Assembly: GCF_004801285.1 (NCBI RefSeq) | Contig: NZ_SSNY01000004.1 | Coordinates: 124,001-188,000 of the forward strand | Length of the DNA stretch: 64,000 bases | Origin: Ollibium composti | Lineage (GTDB): Bacteria; Pseudomonadota; Alphaproteobacteria; Rhizobiales; Rhizobiaceae | Reading direction: 5' to 3' | In this document: piece after piece, positions 40,550 through 48,654 of the stretch | Position numbering within the stretch: position 1 is the stretch's first letter | Layout: the number at the start of each line of letters is the position of its first letter | Translations under genes and position numbers: made by a program | The notes under the pieces: model-generated | Databases searched by the model: none | Told to the model about the DNA's origin: nothing | What the model saw: the letters and a program-made list of their open reading frames with translations, nothing else

Positions 40550-41787
40550 AGGGCATCCTCGCCATAGCCGTCGCAGTTTTGCTGGCGGTCCAGCCGTCGC
40601 TGGCCGACGGGCTGAACGCCAGGCAGAAGCGCGCGCTGGTCGCCAAGGAGGGACCGGGAGCGCTCGGGCAGGACTATGATCCGGCAACGGCGGCGCGCAT
40701 GTTCAAGGTGTCGGCGACACCCAGCCAGTTGCCGCCAGGACAGGTCGCCGCGCGCATCAAGGACATTGCCCAGCTACAGAGCGCGCGCGACAACCAGCTC
40801 GTCGGCTATGGTCTCGTCATCGGACTCTCGGGCACCGGCGACAGCCTGCGCAACTCGCCTTTCACCGAACAGTCGATCCGCGCCATGCTGCAGAACCTCG
40901 GCATCGCCACCGAGGGCGGCCAGGCACGTGCCAAGAACGTCGCCGCCGTCATCGTCACCGCCAACATGCCGCCCTTCGTGCAATCCGGCGCGCGCATCGA
41001 CATCAACGTCTCCTCCATGGGCGACGCCACCTCGCTGCAGGGCGGCACGCTGGTGATGACGCCGCTGAAGGCCGCCGACGGCCAGATCTATGCCGTCGGC
41101 CAGGGCTCCGTCATCGTCTCCGGCTTCACCGCGCAGGGCCAGGCCGAGCAGCTCACGCAAGGCGTGCCGACAGCCGGCCGCGTCCCCAACGGCGCCATCG
41201 TCGAGCGCGCGGTGGATGCCGAGTTCGATGACCAGACGGTGCTGACGCTGCAATTGCGCAACCCGGACTTCTCCACCGCCATTCGCATTGCCGACGCCAT
41301 CAACGACTACACCGGCCAGCGCTTCGGAATGCGCGTCGCGGCCGAACGCGACGCCCGCACCGTCTCGGTGAAGAAGCCGAAGGGCGTTTCGGCGGCGCGC
41401 TTCTATGCCGAGGTCGAGAACCTCGTGGTCGAGTCCGACACGCCGGCGAAGGTTGTCGTCGATTCCCGCACCGGCACCATCGTCATCGGCAATCAGGTGA
41501 GGATCTCGCGCGTGGCGATCAGCCACGGCACGCTGACGGTGCGCATCACCGAGGCGCCGCGCGTCGTCCAGCCGGAGCCCTTCTCCAGGGGCGAGACGGC
41601 GATCGAACCCAACACCGTCATCGAGGCCAATCAGCCCGACGCGCGTGTCGCCCTTCTCGACGGACCGGACCTGGAAACGCTGGTTTCCGGGCTGAACCGT
41701 CTGGGCGTCAAGCCCGATGGCATCATCGCCATTCTGCAAGGCATCAAGTCGGCCGGCGCCCTGCAAGCCGACCTGATCCTCCAATAG
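40546..41787 (+). CDS. flgI: flagellar P-ring protein FlgI
   Basis: 413 residues from the ATG at 40546 overlapping the flgA stop. A signal peptide (ILAIAVAVLLAVQPSLADG) precedes the mature protein. ARIKDIAQLQSARDNQLVGYGLVIGLSGTGDSLRNSPFTEQSIRAMLQNLGI is the standard FlgI beginning and GVKPDGIIAILQGIKSAGALQADLILQ the standard end. It forms the periplasmic bushing round the rod. Confidence 0.97.
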   Translation: MKGILAIAVAVLLAVQPSLADGLNARQKRALVAKEGPGALGQDYDPATAARMFKVSATPSQLPPGQVAARIKDIAQLQSARDNQLVGYGLVIGLSGTGDSLRNSPFTEQSIRAMLQNLGIATEGGQARAKNVAAVIVTANMPPFVQSGARIDINVSSMGDATSLQGGTLVMTPLKAADGQIYAVGQGSVIVSGFTAQGQAEQLTQGVPTAGRVPNGAIVERAVDAEFDDQTVLTLQLRNPDFSTAIRIADAINDYTGQRFGMRVAAERDARTVSVKKPKGVSAARFYAEVENLVVESDTPAKVVVDSRTGTIVIGNQVRISRVAISHGTLTVRITEAPRVVQPEPFSRGETAIEPNTVIEANQPDARVALLDGPDLETLVSGLNRLGVKPDGIIAILQGIKSAGALQADLILQ

Positions 41788-41796
41788 GCCGCGCCG

Positions 41797-42411
41797 ATGC
41801 TTGAACGTCTCCTCCCGCCCCTCCGCCGCTCCAACGCCCTGCACGCCTTGGGCGGCATCGCCGTCGGCCTTGTGTTGCTCGGCGCTCCCGCGTCGGCCAC
41901 CGAGCCGGTGCGCCAGGTTCTGCCGGGCGCGCCAACGGCCCCGCAGACGCTTGAGCGGGAGGCAGTCGCACCCGCGCCGGCGGCGACCGGTTCGCTGGCG
42001 GCGAAGAACCCCGAGCAAAGCGACGTCGAGCGCTTCTGCTCCAACATCGCCGACGCCGCGCGCGACCGCCGCTACTCCCTTCAGGCGGCCGAGCTCAAGA
42101 AATTGCAGGACGATGTCGACGCCCGCATCAAGGCGCTGGAGGCGAAGCGCTCGGAATACGAGCTGTGGCTGAAGCGCCGCGAGGTCTTCCTCGCCCGCGC
42201 CGAGGAAGGCGTCGTCAAGATCTACGGCGACATGAAGCCGGACGCCGCCGCCGAGCGGCTGGCCGCCGTCAAGCCGGAACTTGCCGCCGCAATCCTGATG
42301 AAGCTGGATCCGCGCAAGGCCGGCGTCATTCTCAACGAAATGGAAACGAAGGCCGCCGCCACCCTTACCGGGGTGATGGCCAGCGCGGCCCGCAGGGTAG
42401 ACCCGTCATGA
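41797..42411 (+). CDS. motE: MotE family chaperone for MotC
   Basis: 204 residues. A signal or anchor helix (ALHALGGIAVGLVLLGAPASA) is followed by a linker and a coiled coil (YSLQAAELKKLQDDVDARIKALEAKRSEYELWLKRREVFLARAE), then MKPDAAAERLAAVKPELAAAILMKLDPRKAGVILNEMETKAAATLTGVM, the MgtE-N-like MotE signature. In Sinorhizobium MotE is a periplasmic chaperone that folds MotC, which is encoded at 52.3 kb here. Confidence 0.92.
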   Translation: MLERLLPPLRRSNALHALGGIAVGLVLLGAPASATEPVRQVLPGAPTAPQTLEREAVAPAPAATGSLAAKNPEQSDVERFCSNIADAARDRRYSLQAAELKKLQDDVDARIKALEAKRSEYELWLKRREVFLARAEEGVVKIYGDMKPDAAAERLAAVKPELAAAILMKLDPRKAGVILNEMETKAAATLTGVMASAARRVDPS

Positions 42412-43112
42412 TGCGCAGATACGTCCTCCTGGTGGCTGCGATGCTGCTTTCCGGCTGCGCCTCCGATCTCAGGGAGGTCAACAAGGAGCCGGCGCTGTCG
42501 CCGGTCGGCGCCGGCATCGACGGCGGCACCGTCTCGACCTACCGCTATCCTGAAACGCCGTCGGCGCCGGTCAAGAAATTCTCGTTGTGGGACGATCGCC
42601 AGAGCCGGCTGTTCACCGACCCGCGCGCGCTGCGCGCCGGCGACATCCTGACCGTCAAGATCAAGATCAACGACCGCGCCAAGTTCAAGAACCAGAACGA
42701 CCGCAGCCGCACCGCCAACCGCTCGCTCGGCTTCGGCGTCGATCTCGGCTGGGACGGCTGGAGCACGTCCGGCAAGGGCAAGGGCAGCCTCGATTCCAAG
42801 ACAGAGACCAATGCCGACGGCGCCATCGAGCGGTCGGAGAATCTTGAACTCAACGTCGCCGCCATCGTCACCGACGTGCTGCCCAACGGCAACCTGATGA
42901 TCAAGGGGTCGCAGGAAGTGCGCGTCAACGCCGAGATGCGCGTGCTGACCATCGCCGGCATGGTGCGCCCGGCCGATATCGGCGCGGCCAACACGATTTC
43001 CTACGAGCGCATCGCCGAGGCGCGCATCTCCTATGGCGGCCGCGGCCGCATCACCGAGGTCCAGCAGCCGGCCTACGGCCAGCAGGTGCTGGACCAGGTG
43101 CTGCCCTTCTAG
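42408..43112 (+). CDS. flgH: flagellar L-ring lipoprotein FlgH
   Basis: 234 residues from the ATG at 42408 overlapping the motE stop. A lipobox (MLLSGC) puts the lipidated Cys at residue 17. SLWDDRQSRLFTDPRALRAGDILTVKIKINDRAKFKNQNDRSRT and GNLMIKGSQEVRVNAEMRVLTIAGMVRPADIGAANTISYERIAEARISYGGRGRI are family signatures. It forms the outer-membrane ring round the rod. Confidence 0.97.
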   Translation: MMRRYVLLVAAMLLSGCASDLREVNKEPALSPVGAGIDGGTVSTYRYPETPSAPVKKFSLWDDRQSRLFTDPRALRAGDILTVKIKINDRAKFKNQNDRSRTANRSLGFGVDLGWDGWSTSGKGKGSLDSKTETNADGAIERSENLELNVAAIVTDVLPNGNLMIKGSQEVRVNAEMRVLTIAGMVRPADIGAANTISYERIAEARISYGGRGRITEVQQPAYGQQVLDQVLPF

Positions 43113-43123
43113 GCCGGTCCCCG

Positions 43124-43618
43124 ATGGCGAACGCGGAACAGATAGAGGCGCCGAAGGGACCGTCCCTCATCGTCCAGCTCGCCATGCTGGCGGCGATGAC
43201 CGTCGCCGCCCTCGGCGTCGGCTGGATGTCGGGCAGCTACCTGAAAAGCTCGGAAGCGCCGCCGAAACCCGCCAGGCTGGACCATAGCGCCAAGACCGAG
43301 GAAGCGCCGGCGGAAGAAAAGCCCGTTGCCGGCGCCCCGGTGCTGGTCCAGCTCCCGCAGATCACCACCAACCTCGCCGCCCCCGCCGACGTGTGGGTGC
43401 GCATGGACCTGTCGGTGGTCTACGACGCGCCGCAGCCGCCTCAGATGACGGAGGCGATCCACCAGGACCTGCTCGCCTACCTGCGCACCTTGAAGATGTA
43501 CCAGGTCGAAGGCGCCAGCGGCTACCAGCATCTCAAGGCAGACTTGCAGGAACGCGCCGCCATCCGCAGCGACGGCCACGCCAAGGACGTCCTCATCAGG
43601 ACGCTTCTGTTCGAATGA
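43124..43618 (+). CDS. fliL: flagellar basal body-associated protein FliL
   Basis: 164 residues. One membrane helix (LIVQLAMLAAMTVAALGVGWMSGSYL) precedes a linker and a periplasmic domain (LVQLPQITTNLAAPADVWVRMDLSVVYDA to HAKDVLIRTLLFE). FliL surrounds the stator and affects torque. It overlaps fliP by four bases. Confidence 0.94.
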   Translation: MANAEQIEAPKGPSLIVQLAMLAAMTVAALGVGWMSGSYLKSSEAPPKPARLDHSAKTEEAPAEEKPVAGAPVLVQLPQITTNLAAPADVWVRMDLSVVYDAPQPPQMTEAIHQDLLAYLRTLKMYQVEGASGYQHLKADLQERAAIRSDGHAKDVLIRTLLFE

Positions 43619-44346
43619 AAAAGCCGCTGTTCGCATTCCTGGCGCTGCTGGCGCTCACCGGCGCCGCCGCCGCCCAGCAGATCGATCTCGGCGGCATCGG
43701 TCAGGCCAACGGCGAGACCGTCGGCTACATCATCCAGATGTTCGGGCTCATCAGCGTGCTTTCGGTCGCGCCGGGCCTGCTCATCATGGTGACGAGCTTC
43801 ACCCGCTTCGTCATCGCCTTTTCGATCCTGCGCGCCGGCATCGGCCTGCAATCGACGCCGGCCAACCTGATCCTGATCTCGCTGTCGCTGTTCATGACGT
43901 TCTACGTCATGGCGCCGACCTTCGACCAGGCTTGGAACACCGGCGTCAGGCCGCTGATGGACAACCAGATCAGCCAGACCGAGGCGCTGGAGAAGATCTC
44001 CGATCCGTTCCGCACCTTCATGCTGCGCAACGTCCGCGACAAGGACTTCGACCTGTTCGCCGACCTTGCGCGCGAGCGCGGCCAGCAGGTGTCGCGCGAG
44101 ACGGTCGACCTGCGCATCCTGGTCCCCGCCTTCATAATCTCCGAAATCCGCCGCGGCTTCGAGATCGGCTTCCTGATCGTGCTGCCCTTCCTCGTCATCG
44201 ACCTGATCGTCGCCACCATCACCATGGCCATGGGCATGATGATGCTGCCGCCGACAGTGGTGTCGCTGCCCTTCAAGATCCTGTTCTTCGTGCTGATCGA
44301 CGGCTGGAACCTTTTGATCGGCTCGCTGGTGCGGTCGTTCAATTAG
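43615..44346 (+). CDS. fliP: flagellar export gate protein FliP
   Basis: 243 residues with a cleavable signal (FAFLALLALTGAAAA) and four membrane helices. MFGLISVLSVAPGLLIMVTSFTRFVIAFSILRAGIGLQSTPANLILISLSLFMTFYVMAPTF and FEIGFLIVLPFLVIDLIVATITMAMGMMMLPPTVVSLPFKILFFVLIDGWNLLIGSLV are diagnostic. FliP builds the export pore with FliQ and FliR. Last gene of the flgB-fliP operon. Confidence 0.97.
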   Translation: MKKPLFAFLALLALTGAAAAQQIDLGGIGQANGETVGYIIQMFGLISVLSVAPGLLIMVTSFTRFVIAFSILRAGIGLQSTPANLILISLSLFMTFYVMAPTFDQAWNTGVRPLMDNQISQTEALEKISDPFRTFMLRNVRDKDFDLFADLARERGQQVSRETVDLRILVPAFIISEIRRGFEIGFLIVLPFLVIDLIVATITMAMGMMMLPPTVVSLPFKILFFVLIDGWNLLIGSLVRSFN

Positions 44347-44408
44347 GGCGATTGGCGGCCGGGAAAAGCGTCCGGCGGCGCCCGGACACGGCCAAGGGTA
44401 TGGCTCTC

Positions 44409-44552
44409 AGAGCCTTTTTGAAAAACCGTCAGGCCGTCGCGAAAACGGTGGCCGGCGAGCACCGGAGCGGAGCGTACATCAAGTACGTGAGCACCGGAGC
44501 ACAGTCGGACGCCGTTTGCAGCCCGGCCTCACGGAATTTTCAAAAAGGCTCT
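44409..44552. repeat. 144-bp palindromic element with 16-bp terminal inverted repeats
   Basis: AGAGCCTTTTTGAAAA at 44409-44424 and its exact reverse complement TTTTCAAAAAGGCTCT at 44537-44552. GGCTCTCA occurs at both edges (44402-44409 and 44547-44554). Inside, GAGCACCGGAGC occurs twice around a small CGTAC/GTACG stem. It has no coding capacity and looks like a MITE or REP-type mobile palindrome. The right end contributes the stop codon of the glycosyltransferase gene. Confidence 0.75.
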
Positions 44553-46186
44553 CAAGCCGCCCCCGGATAGGACAGCCGCCAGTCGGTCGGCCGCCCCGAC
44601 GTGCTCGCCTTCCCTGCCCATATGGCAATGGCGTTCCAGTCGAACAGGACGGATTTGGCGACACCGATCGGGTCGTCGGCGTCCAGCGGCAGGAACCGGG
44701 TCGCCGGATGCCACGGCACGCCGTCGGTGCCGAGCTGGATCTGCGATCCGCTCTGCCCGAACAGGACGGTGGGGACGCCGAGGCCCGCTGCCAGCTCCAG
44801 GGTCGCGGTGCCGGCGGTGACGACAAGGTCGCAGGCTCCCGTCAGATAGGATGCCGACACGAGGTCGTTCATCTGGTCGATGGCCGGGAAATCGTAGATG
44901 GGCAGGCCCATTTCGCGCATCGCCGCGACTTCCTCGCGGCATTCGTCATATTGCAGGCAGACGAACTTCGTCGTGCCGAGCAGCTTCAGCGGCGCGAGGA
45001 ACTCCGCCTTCACATATTGCTGGTTGCGCTGCACGTTGCGGTTGGACGAGCGCCAGCACAGGCCGATGACCGGCTGATGCGGCGCGACGTTCATGTCGGC
45101 GCGCAGTCGCTGCTCGATCTCGCCGTCGCGCTTGAGCCATGGCCGGCTTTTCGCCTGCATCGCCGCTACGGTCGGTCGGAAATGGCGGGCCAACGAGCCG
45201 ATCGGAACCTCGAAGTCGAAGCCCGCATAGTCTTTCGGTTTGCGCGCGTCGGGTCCCAGCTCGGGCCGCACCTCGATATCGGGGAAAGATATGCGGAAAA
45301 GCGCCGCGAGCTTCGGCGCACATTCGAAGGTGATACGGGCGCCGGTGGCGATCAGGTCCGGCAGGATGCTGGCAAAACGGATTTCATCGCCGATGCCCTG
45401 TTCGCGCCACACCAGCACCCGCTTTCCGGCGAGGGCTTCCCCTTGCCAGCGCGGTATGGCGAAGGTCCGGCGCTCCGAGGGAAAATCCGGCCAGTCCCAG
45501 CGTACCTCGTAGTTGTCGAAGGCTTCGGGCAGTTCGCCCGCCTCCAGTTGCTGGATCGCGAGATTCCACCGCGCCAGGATGTGCGACGGCTCCTTCTCGA
45601 GAACCGATTTCTGGATGGCGATCGCCTTTTGGAGATTGCCGAGCCGGGCATGGATGACGCCCGTGGCGGACATGATGGAAGCCTGGTATCTGGTGCCCCG
45701 CGCCAGCAGCGCCTCGGCTTCCCGCAGCGCCTCATGCAGGAAACCCGCCGAGGTCAGGCAGTCGATCCAGGCACGATCGACCACCACCATCTCGTCCTCG
45801 GTGGAGACGAGGGCGCGGATGCGCTGGTAGTTGTTGACGACATATTCGTAGTTGGCCGCCTTGGACGCGGCGACCAGGCGATAGCACCACAAAAGCGAGG
45901 GTGGATTGTCCAGCAGGGCGAGGCCCTCGTCGAAGAGCGCCTCCGAAGCCTTGAAACGGCGCGCGTCCAGGGCTTCGACAGCCTGTTTGAGGAGATGCCC
46001 AGCCTTCTTGATCGCCTTGCGGTCCTGCGCGGAAGCAGCCTGATCGATCGATGGCATGGACGCGGCCCCTGCCCCGCCGCCGGCCAGCGCCCGCACCAGC
46101 GCGTCCGCACCGCGCACATTGTCGGTCGCGAAAGGTTGGGCACCTGCTGGCGACTCGCTTTTGCGGGCGTTCGTTGCTGACGGCAT
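44552..46186 (-). CDS. TPR-containing glycosyltransferase, candidate flagellin-modifying enzyme
   Basis: 544 residues from the ATG at 46186 (GGAGA upstream); ATGs further upstream exist. The N-terminal half (about 45-260) is helical TPR-like: KAGHLLKQAVEALDARRFKASEALFDEGLALL, LHEALREAEALLARGTRYQASIMSATGVIHARLGNLQKAIAIQKSVLEKEPSHILARWNLAIQQLEAGELPEAFDNYEVRWDWPDFP. The C-terminal half is a GT-B fold: LVWREQGIGDEIRFASILPDLIATGARITFECAPKLAALF, GLCWRSSNRNVQRN, ACDLVVTAGTATLELAAGLGVPTVLFG. The same two-part layout occurs in FlmG, the Caulobacter flagellin glycosyltransferase, and the gene is divergent from two flagellin genes. The role is inferred. Confidence 0.85.
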   Translation of the reverse strand: MPSATNARKSESPAGAQPFATDNVRGADALVRALAGGGAGAASMPSIDQAASAQDRKAIKKAGHLLKQAVEALDARRFKASEALFDEGLALLDNPPSLLWCYRLVAASKAANYEYVVNNYQRIRALVSTEDEMVVVDRAWIDCLTSAGFLHEALREAEALLARGTRYQASIMSATGVIHARLGNLQKAIAIQKSVLEKEPSHILARWNLAIQQLEAGELPEAFDNYEVRWDWPDFPSERRTFAIPRWQGEALAGKRVLVWREQGIGDEIRFASILPDLIATGARITFECAPKLAALFRISFPDIEVRPELGPDARKPKDYAGFDFEVPIGSLARHFRPTVAAMQAKSRPWLKRDGEIEQRLRADMNVAPHQPVIGLCWRSSNRNVQRNQQYVKAEFLAPLKLLGTTKFVCLQYDECREEVAAMREMGLPIYDFPAIDQMNDLVSASYLTGACDLVVTAGTATLELAAGLGVPTVLFGQSGSQIQLGTDGVPWHPATRFLPLDADDPIGVAKSVLFDWNAIAIWAGKASTSGRPTDWRLSYPGAA

Positions 46187-46287
46187 CCACGTCTCCAATG
46201 CGCCTGTGCCCATCCGGCACCCGGACGCCATCGTAAGTCGCATGGGTTGCGCGAGGCTTTCGCCGGAAGGCGAAGTTTCACCTTCCG

Positions 46288-46295
46288 TTAACCAT
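46288..46295 (+). promoter_or_regulatory. CtrA-type TTAACCAT motif upstream of flaA
   Basis: TTAACCAT, the half-site described for CtrA in Hyphomicrobiales, about 150 bases upstream of the first flagellin ATG and 100 bases from the divergent glycosyltransferase start. The same motif occurs twice before the second flagellin. Confidence 0.5.
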
Positions 46296-46324
46296 AAAGC
46301 TTAGCTCTTTTTCAGGGAGTGCCT

Positions 46325-46406
46325 GCCATTGTCCCGACAATGGCGGGTGGTCGCTGGATCGACCATAGGCATGATGCCGTACCGTCATACCGGTCGAGCC
46401 GGTATG
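46325..46406. promoter_or_regulatory. two strong inverted repeats in the flaA upstream/leader region
   Basis: GCCATTGTC (46325-46333) / GACAATGGC (46336-46344) around CC, and CATACCGG (46386-46393) / CCGGTATG (46399-46406) around TCGAG. Both arms are perfect. They lie 35 to 116 bases before the flaA ATG, so at least the second is probably transcribed. Regulator operator or structured leader (FlbT acts on flagellin mRNA leaders) are both possible. Confidence 0.55.
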
Positions 46407-46440
46407 CCAAAAAAATCCATATAGTAAGGTACGTGTACTC

Positions 46441-47376
46441 ATGTCGAGCATCAACACGAACGCGTCTGCGCTCACCGCACTGCAGAGCCTGAACGCGACC
46501 AACAAGGCACTCGAGACCACGCAGTCGCGCATTTCGACCGGCTTCCGCGTTTCTTCGGCGTCCGACAACGCCGCCTACTGGTCGATCGCCACCACCATGC
46601 GCTCCGACAACAAGGCCAACTCCGTCCTCCAGGACGCCCTCGGCCTCGGCGCCGGTAAGATCGACACCGCCTATACGGCAATCAATTCGGCCATCGACGT
46701 GGTCGACCAGATCAAGGAAAAGGTCCTGCTGGCCAAGACTTCCAGCACCGACGACCGCGCCAAGATCCAGTCGGAAATCACCGCGCTGCAGGACCAGCTC
46801 AAGGACAATATCGGCGGCGCCAGCTATGCCGGCTCCAACCTGCTGAAGACGGATTCTTCGGTCGCCGGCACCAAGCTGACGGTCATGACGTCCTACAACC
46901 GCGACTCGACGGGCAAGGTCTCGACCGGCACCATCGATGTCACCAACGACAGCACCCGCCTGATCGACAGCCGCAGCACCGCGGCTTCCAGGACCGGCAT
47001 CCTCGACAAGCAGTTCGCGGTCGGCGCGGCCACGGCGACCAAGTCGTCGATCCTTGACCTCAAGGTCACGGGCACCGGTTCCGCCGGTACCAGCACCGCC
47101 TTCGACAACATGCTGACCGGCATCGAAACGGCGCTCAAGGGCATGGCCACCGGTGCTGCGACCCTTGGTGCAGCCAAGGCCCGCATCGATCTCCAGAAGG
47201 ACTTCGTCTCGAAGCTCTCCGACTCGATCGATCGCGGCGTCGGCCAGCTCGTCGATGCCGACATGAACAAGGAATCGACCCGCCTGCAGGCCCTCCAGGT
47301 GCAGCAGCAGCTCGGCATCCAGGCGCTGTCGATCGCCAACTCGAACACGCAGCAGATCCTGTCGCTGTTCCGCTAA
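46441..47376 (+). CDS. flaA: flagellin 1
   Basis: 311 residues. The conserved N-terminus is SSINTNASALTALQSLNATNKALETTQSRISTGFRVSSASDNAAYWSIATTMRSDNKANSVLQDALGLGAGKIDTAYTAI and the C-terminus is DMNKESTRLQALQVQQQLGIQALSIANSNTQQILSLFR; between them is a short variable surface domain rich in Ser, Thr and Gly. It forms the filament. The flaA label is by position only. A strong terminator follows and a close paralogue lies 190 bases downstream. Confidence 0.97.
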   Translation: MSSINTNASALTALQSLNATNKALETTQSRISTGFRVSSASDNAAYWSIATTMRSDNKANSVLQDALGLGAGKIDTAYTAINSAIDVVDQIKEKVLLAKTSSTDDRAKIQSEITALQDQLKDNIGGASYAGSNLLKTDSSVAGTKLTVMTSYNRDSTGKVSTGTIDVTNDSTRLIDSRSTAASRTGILDKQFAVGAATATKSSILDLKVTGTGSAGTSTAFDNMLTGIETALKGMATGAATLGAAKARIDLQKDFVSKLSDSIDRGVGQLVDADMNKESTRLQALQVQQQLGIQALSIANSNTQQILSLFR

Positions 47377-47415
47377 GGCTGGCGCCGGCGACAGCCGGCA
47401 ACATCAGGCCGAAAG

Positions 47416-47447
47416 GGCCGCGCTTCCCCGGGAAGCGCGGCCTTTTT
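47416..47447 (+). terminator. rho-independent terminator of flagellin 1
   Basis: GGCCGCGCTTCCC (47416-47428) pairs perfectly with GGGAAGCGCGGCC (47430-47442), followed at once by TTTTT. A textbook terminator 40 bases after the stop, so the two flagellins are separate transcripts. Confidence 0.95.
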
Positions 47448-47483
47448 CCTTTCCGCTATCGTCTCACATCCCTTTAATCGGCT

Positions 47484-47513
47484 GTTAACCATGACGGGCT
47501 AGTTATGGTTAAC
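47484..47513. promoter_or_regulatory. inverted pair of CtrA-type motifs upstream of flagellin 2
   Basis: GTTAACCAT at 47484-47492 and its exact reverse complement ATGGTTAAC at 47505-47513, 12 bases apart, ending 54 bases before the flagellin 2 start. The right arm contains an ATG in frame with flagellin 2, which I do not take as the start. Confidence 0.55.
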
Positions 47514-47567
47514 CGATCGTATCCGTCGCGCCCCGGCCCGGCGGAATGTCCGAGGAAAGGGTGGCCC

Positions 47568-48500
47568 GTGGCAAGCATCATGACGAACGCCTCTGCGATG
47601 ACGGCATTGCAGAGCCTCAATGCGACCAACAAGCAGCTCGAACAGACGCAGAGCCGCATTTCCACCGGCTTTCGCGTCTCGACCGCGTCCGACAACGCCG
47701 CCTACTGGTCGATCGCCACCACCATGCGCTCCGACAATAAGGCGAATTCGGTCGTGCAGGATGCGCTCGGCCTCGGCGCCGGCAAGGTCGATACCGCCTA
47801 TACGGCGATGAATTCCGCCATCGACGTCATCGACGACATCAAGGCCAAGGTCCTGCTGGCCAAGACCTCGAGCGCCGAGGACCGCGCCAAGATCCAGAGC
47901 GAGATAAAATCCTACCAGGACCAGCTCAGGGATTCGATCGGCGGCGCGACCTATGCCGGAGCCAACCTGCTGCAAACTGATTCGGCGTCCACCGATACGA
48001 CGCTGCAGGTCATCTCCTCCTACAACCGAGACTCGACCGGCGCCGTCGTCACCGGCTCCATCGACATCGCCTACAAGAACATCCGCCTGATCGACGCCAA
48101 CGCAACCGCCAGCACGGGTATCCTCGACAAGGCCGGCTCGGCGTCCAGCGTATCGTTGCTCGATATCAGCCTGTCGGCGACCGGCATGTCCGCCATCACC
48201 GGCACCGGCGACGTCGCCAAGTTCGACAACCTCCTGACCGACATCGAAAAGGTGCTGGGCAAGATGACGGCCGCGGCCTCCGAACTCGGCGCCGCCAAGT
48301 CGCGCATCGACATGCAGAAGGATTTCGTCTCCAAGCTGATGGACTCCATCGACCGCGGCGTCGGCCAGCTCGTCGACGCCGACATGAACAAGGAATCGAC
48401 CAAGCTCCAGGCGCTTCAGGTGCAGCAACAGCTCGGCATCCAGGCGCTGTCCATCGCCAACACCAACTCGCAGAACATCCTCGCTTTGTTCAAGGGCTGA
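47568..48500 (+). CDS. flaB: flagellin 2
   Basis: 310 residues from a GTG at 47568 with AGGAAAGG upstream; the product then begins (M)ASIMTNASAMTALQSL like other rhizobial flagellins. The ends match flagellin 1 almost residue for residue (RISTGFRVSTASDNAAYWSIATTMRSDNKAN; DMNKESTKLQALQVQQQLGIQALSIANTNSQNILALFK) while the central part differs. An ATG four codons in is an alternative. Own promoter region and own terminator. The flaB label is by position only. Confidence 0.96.
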   Translation: MASIMTNASAMTALQSLNATNKQLEQTQSRISTGFRVSTASDNAAYWSIATTMRSDNKANSVVQDALGLGAGKVDTAYTAMNSAIDVIDDIKAKVLLAKTSSAEDRAKIQSEIKSYQDQLRDSIGGATYAGANLLQTDSASTDTTLQVISSYNRDSTGAVVTGSIDIAYKNIRLIDANATASTGILDKAGSASSVSLLDISLSATGMSAITGTGDVAKFDNLLTDIEKVLGKMTAAASELGAAKSRIDMQKDFVSKLMDSIDRGVGQLVDADMNKESTKLQALQVQQQLGIQALSIANTNSQNILALFKG

Positions 48501-48523
48501 CGCCGGCACCGGCAAACTTTCGC

Positions 48524-48550
48524 AAGGGCCGCGGCTTTCGCGGCCCTTTT
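48524..48550 (+). terminator. rho-independent terminator of flagellin 2
   Basis: AAGGGCCGCG (48524-48533), GCTTT, CGCGGCCCTT (48539-48548), then TT and CC: a 10-bp perfect stem with a T run, 24 bases after the stop. Confidence 0.9.
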
Positions 48551-48654
48551 CCTTTGCGCGGTCCCGTTCGAGCCGCGCGCCCGGCCCATAATTTTCGCAC
48601 AAGCTTCGCGCCTTAGGCTGAAGGCAGGGCAATCATGCCGGGAGCAGAGCTGCC

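Noticed and set aside
47505..47567. Upstream ATG at 47505 as the start of flagellin 2
   Set aside because: It lies inside the inverted CtrA-type motif and would add 21 non-flagellin residues; the GTG at 47568 has a good ribosome site and gives the standard flagellin N-terminus.
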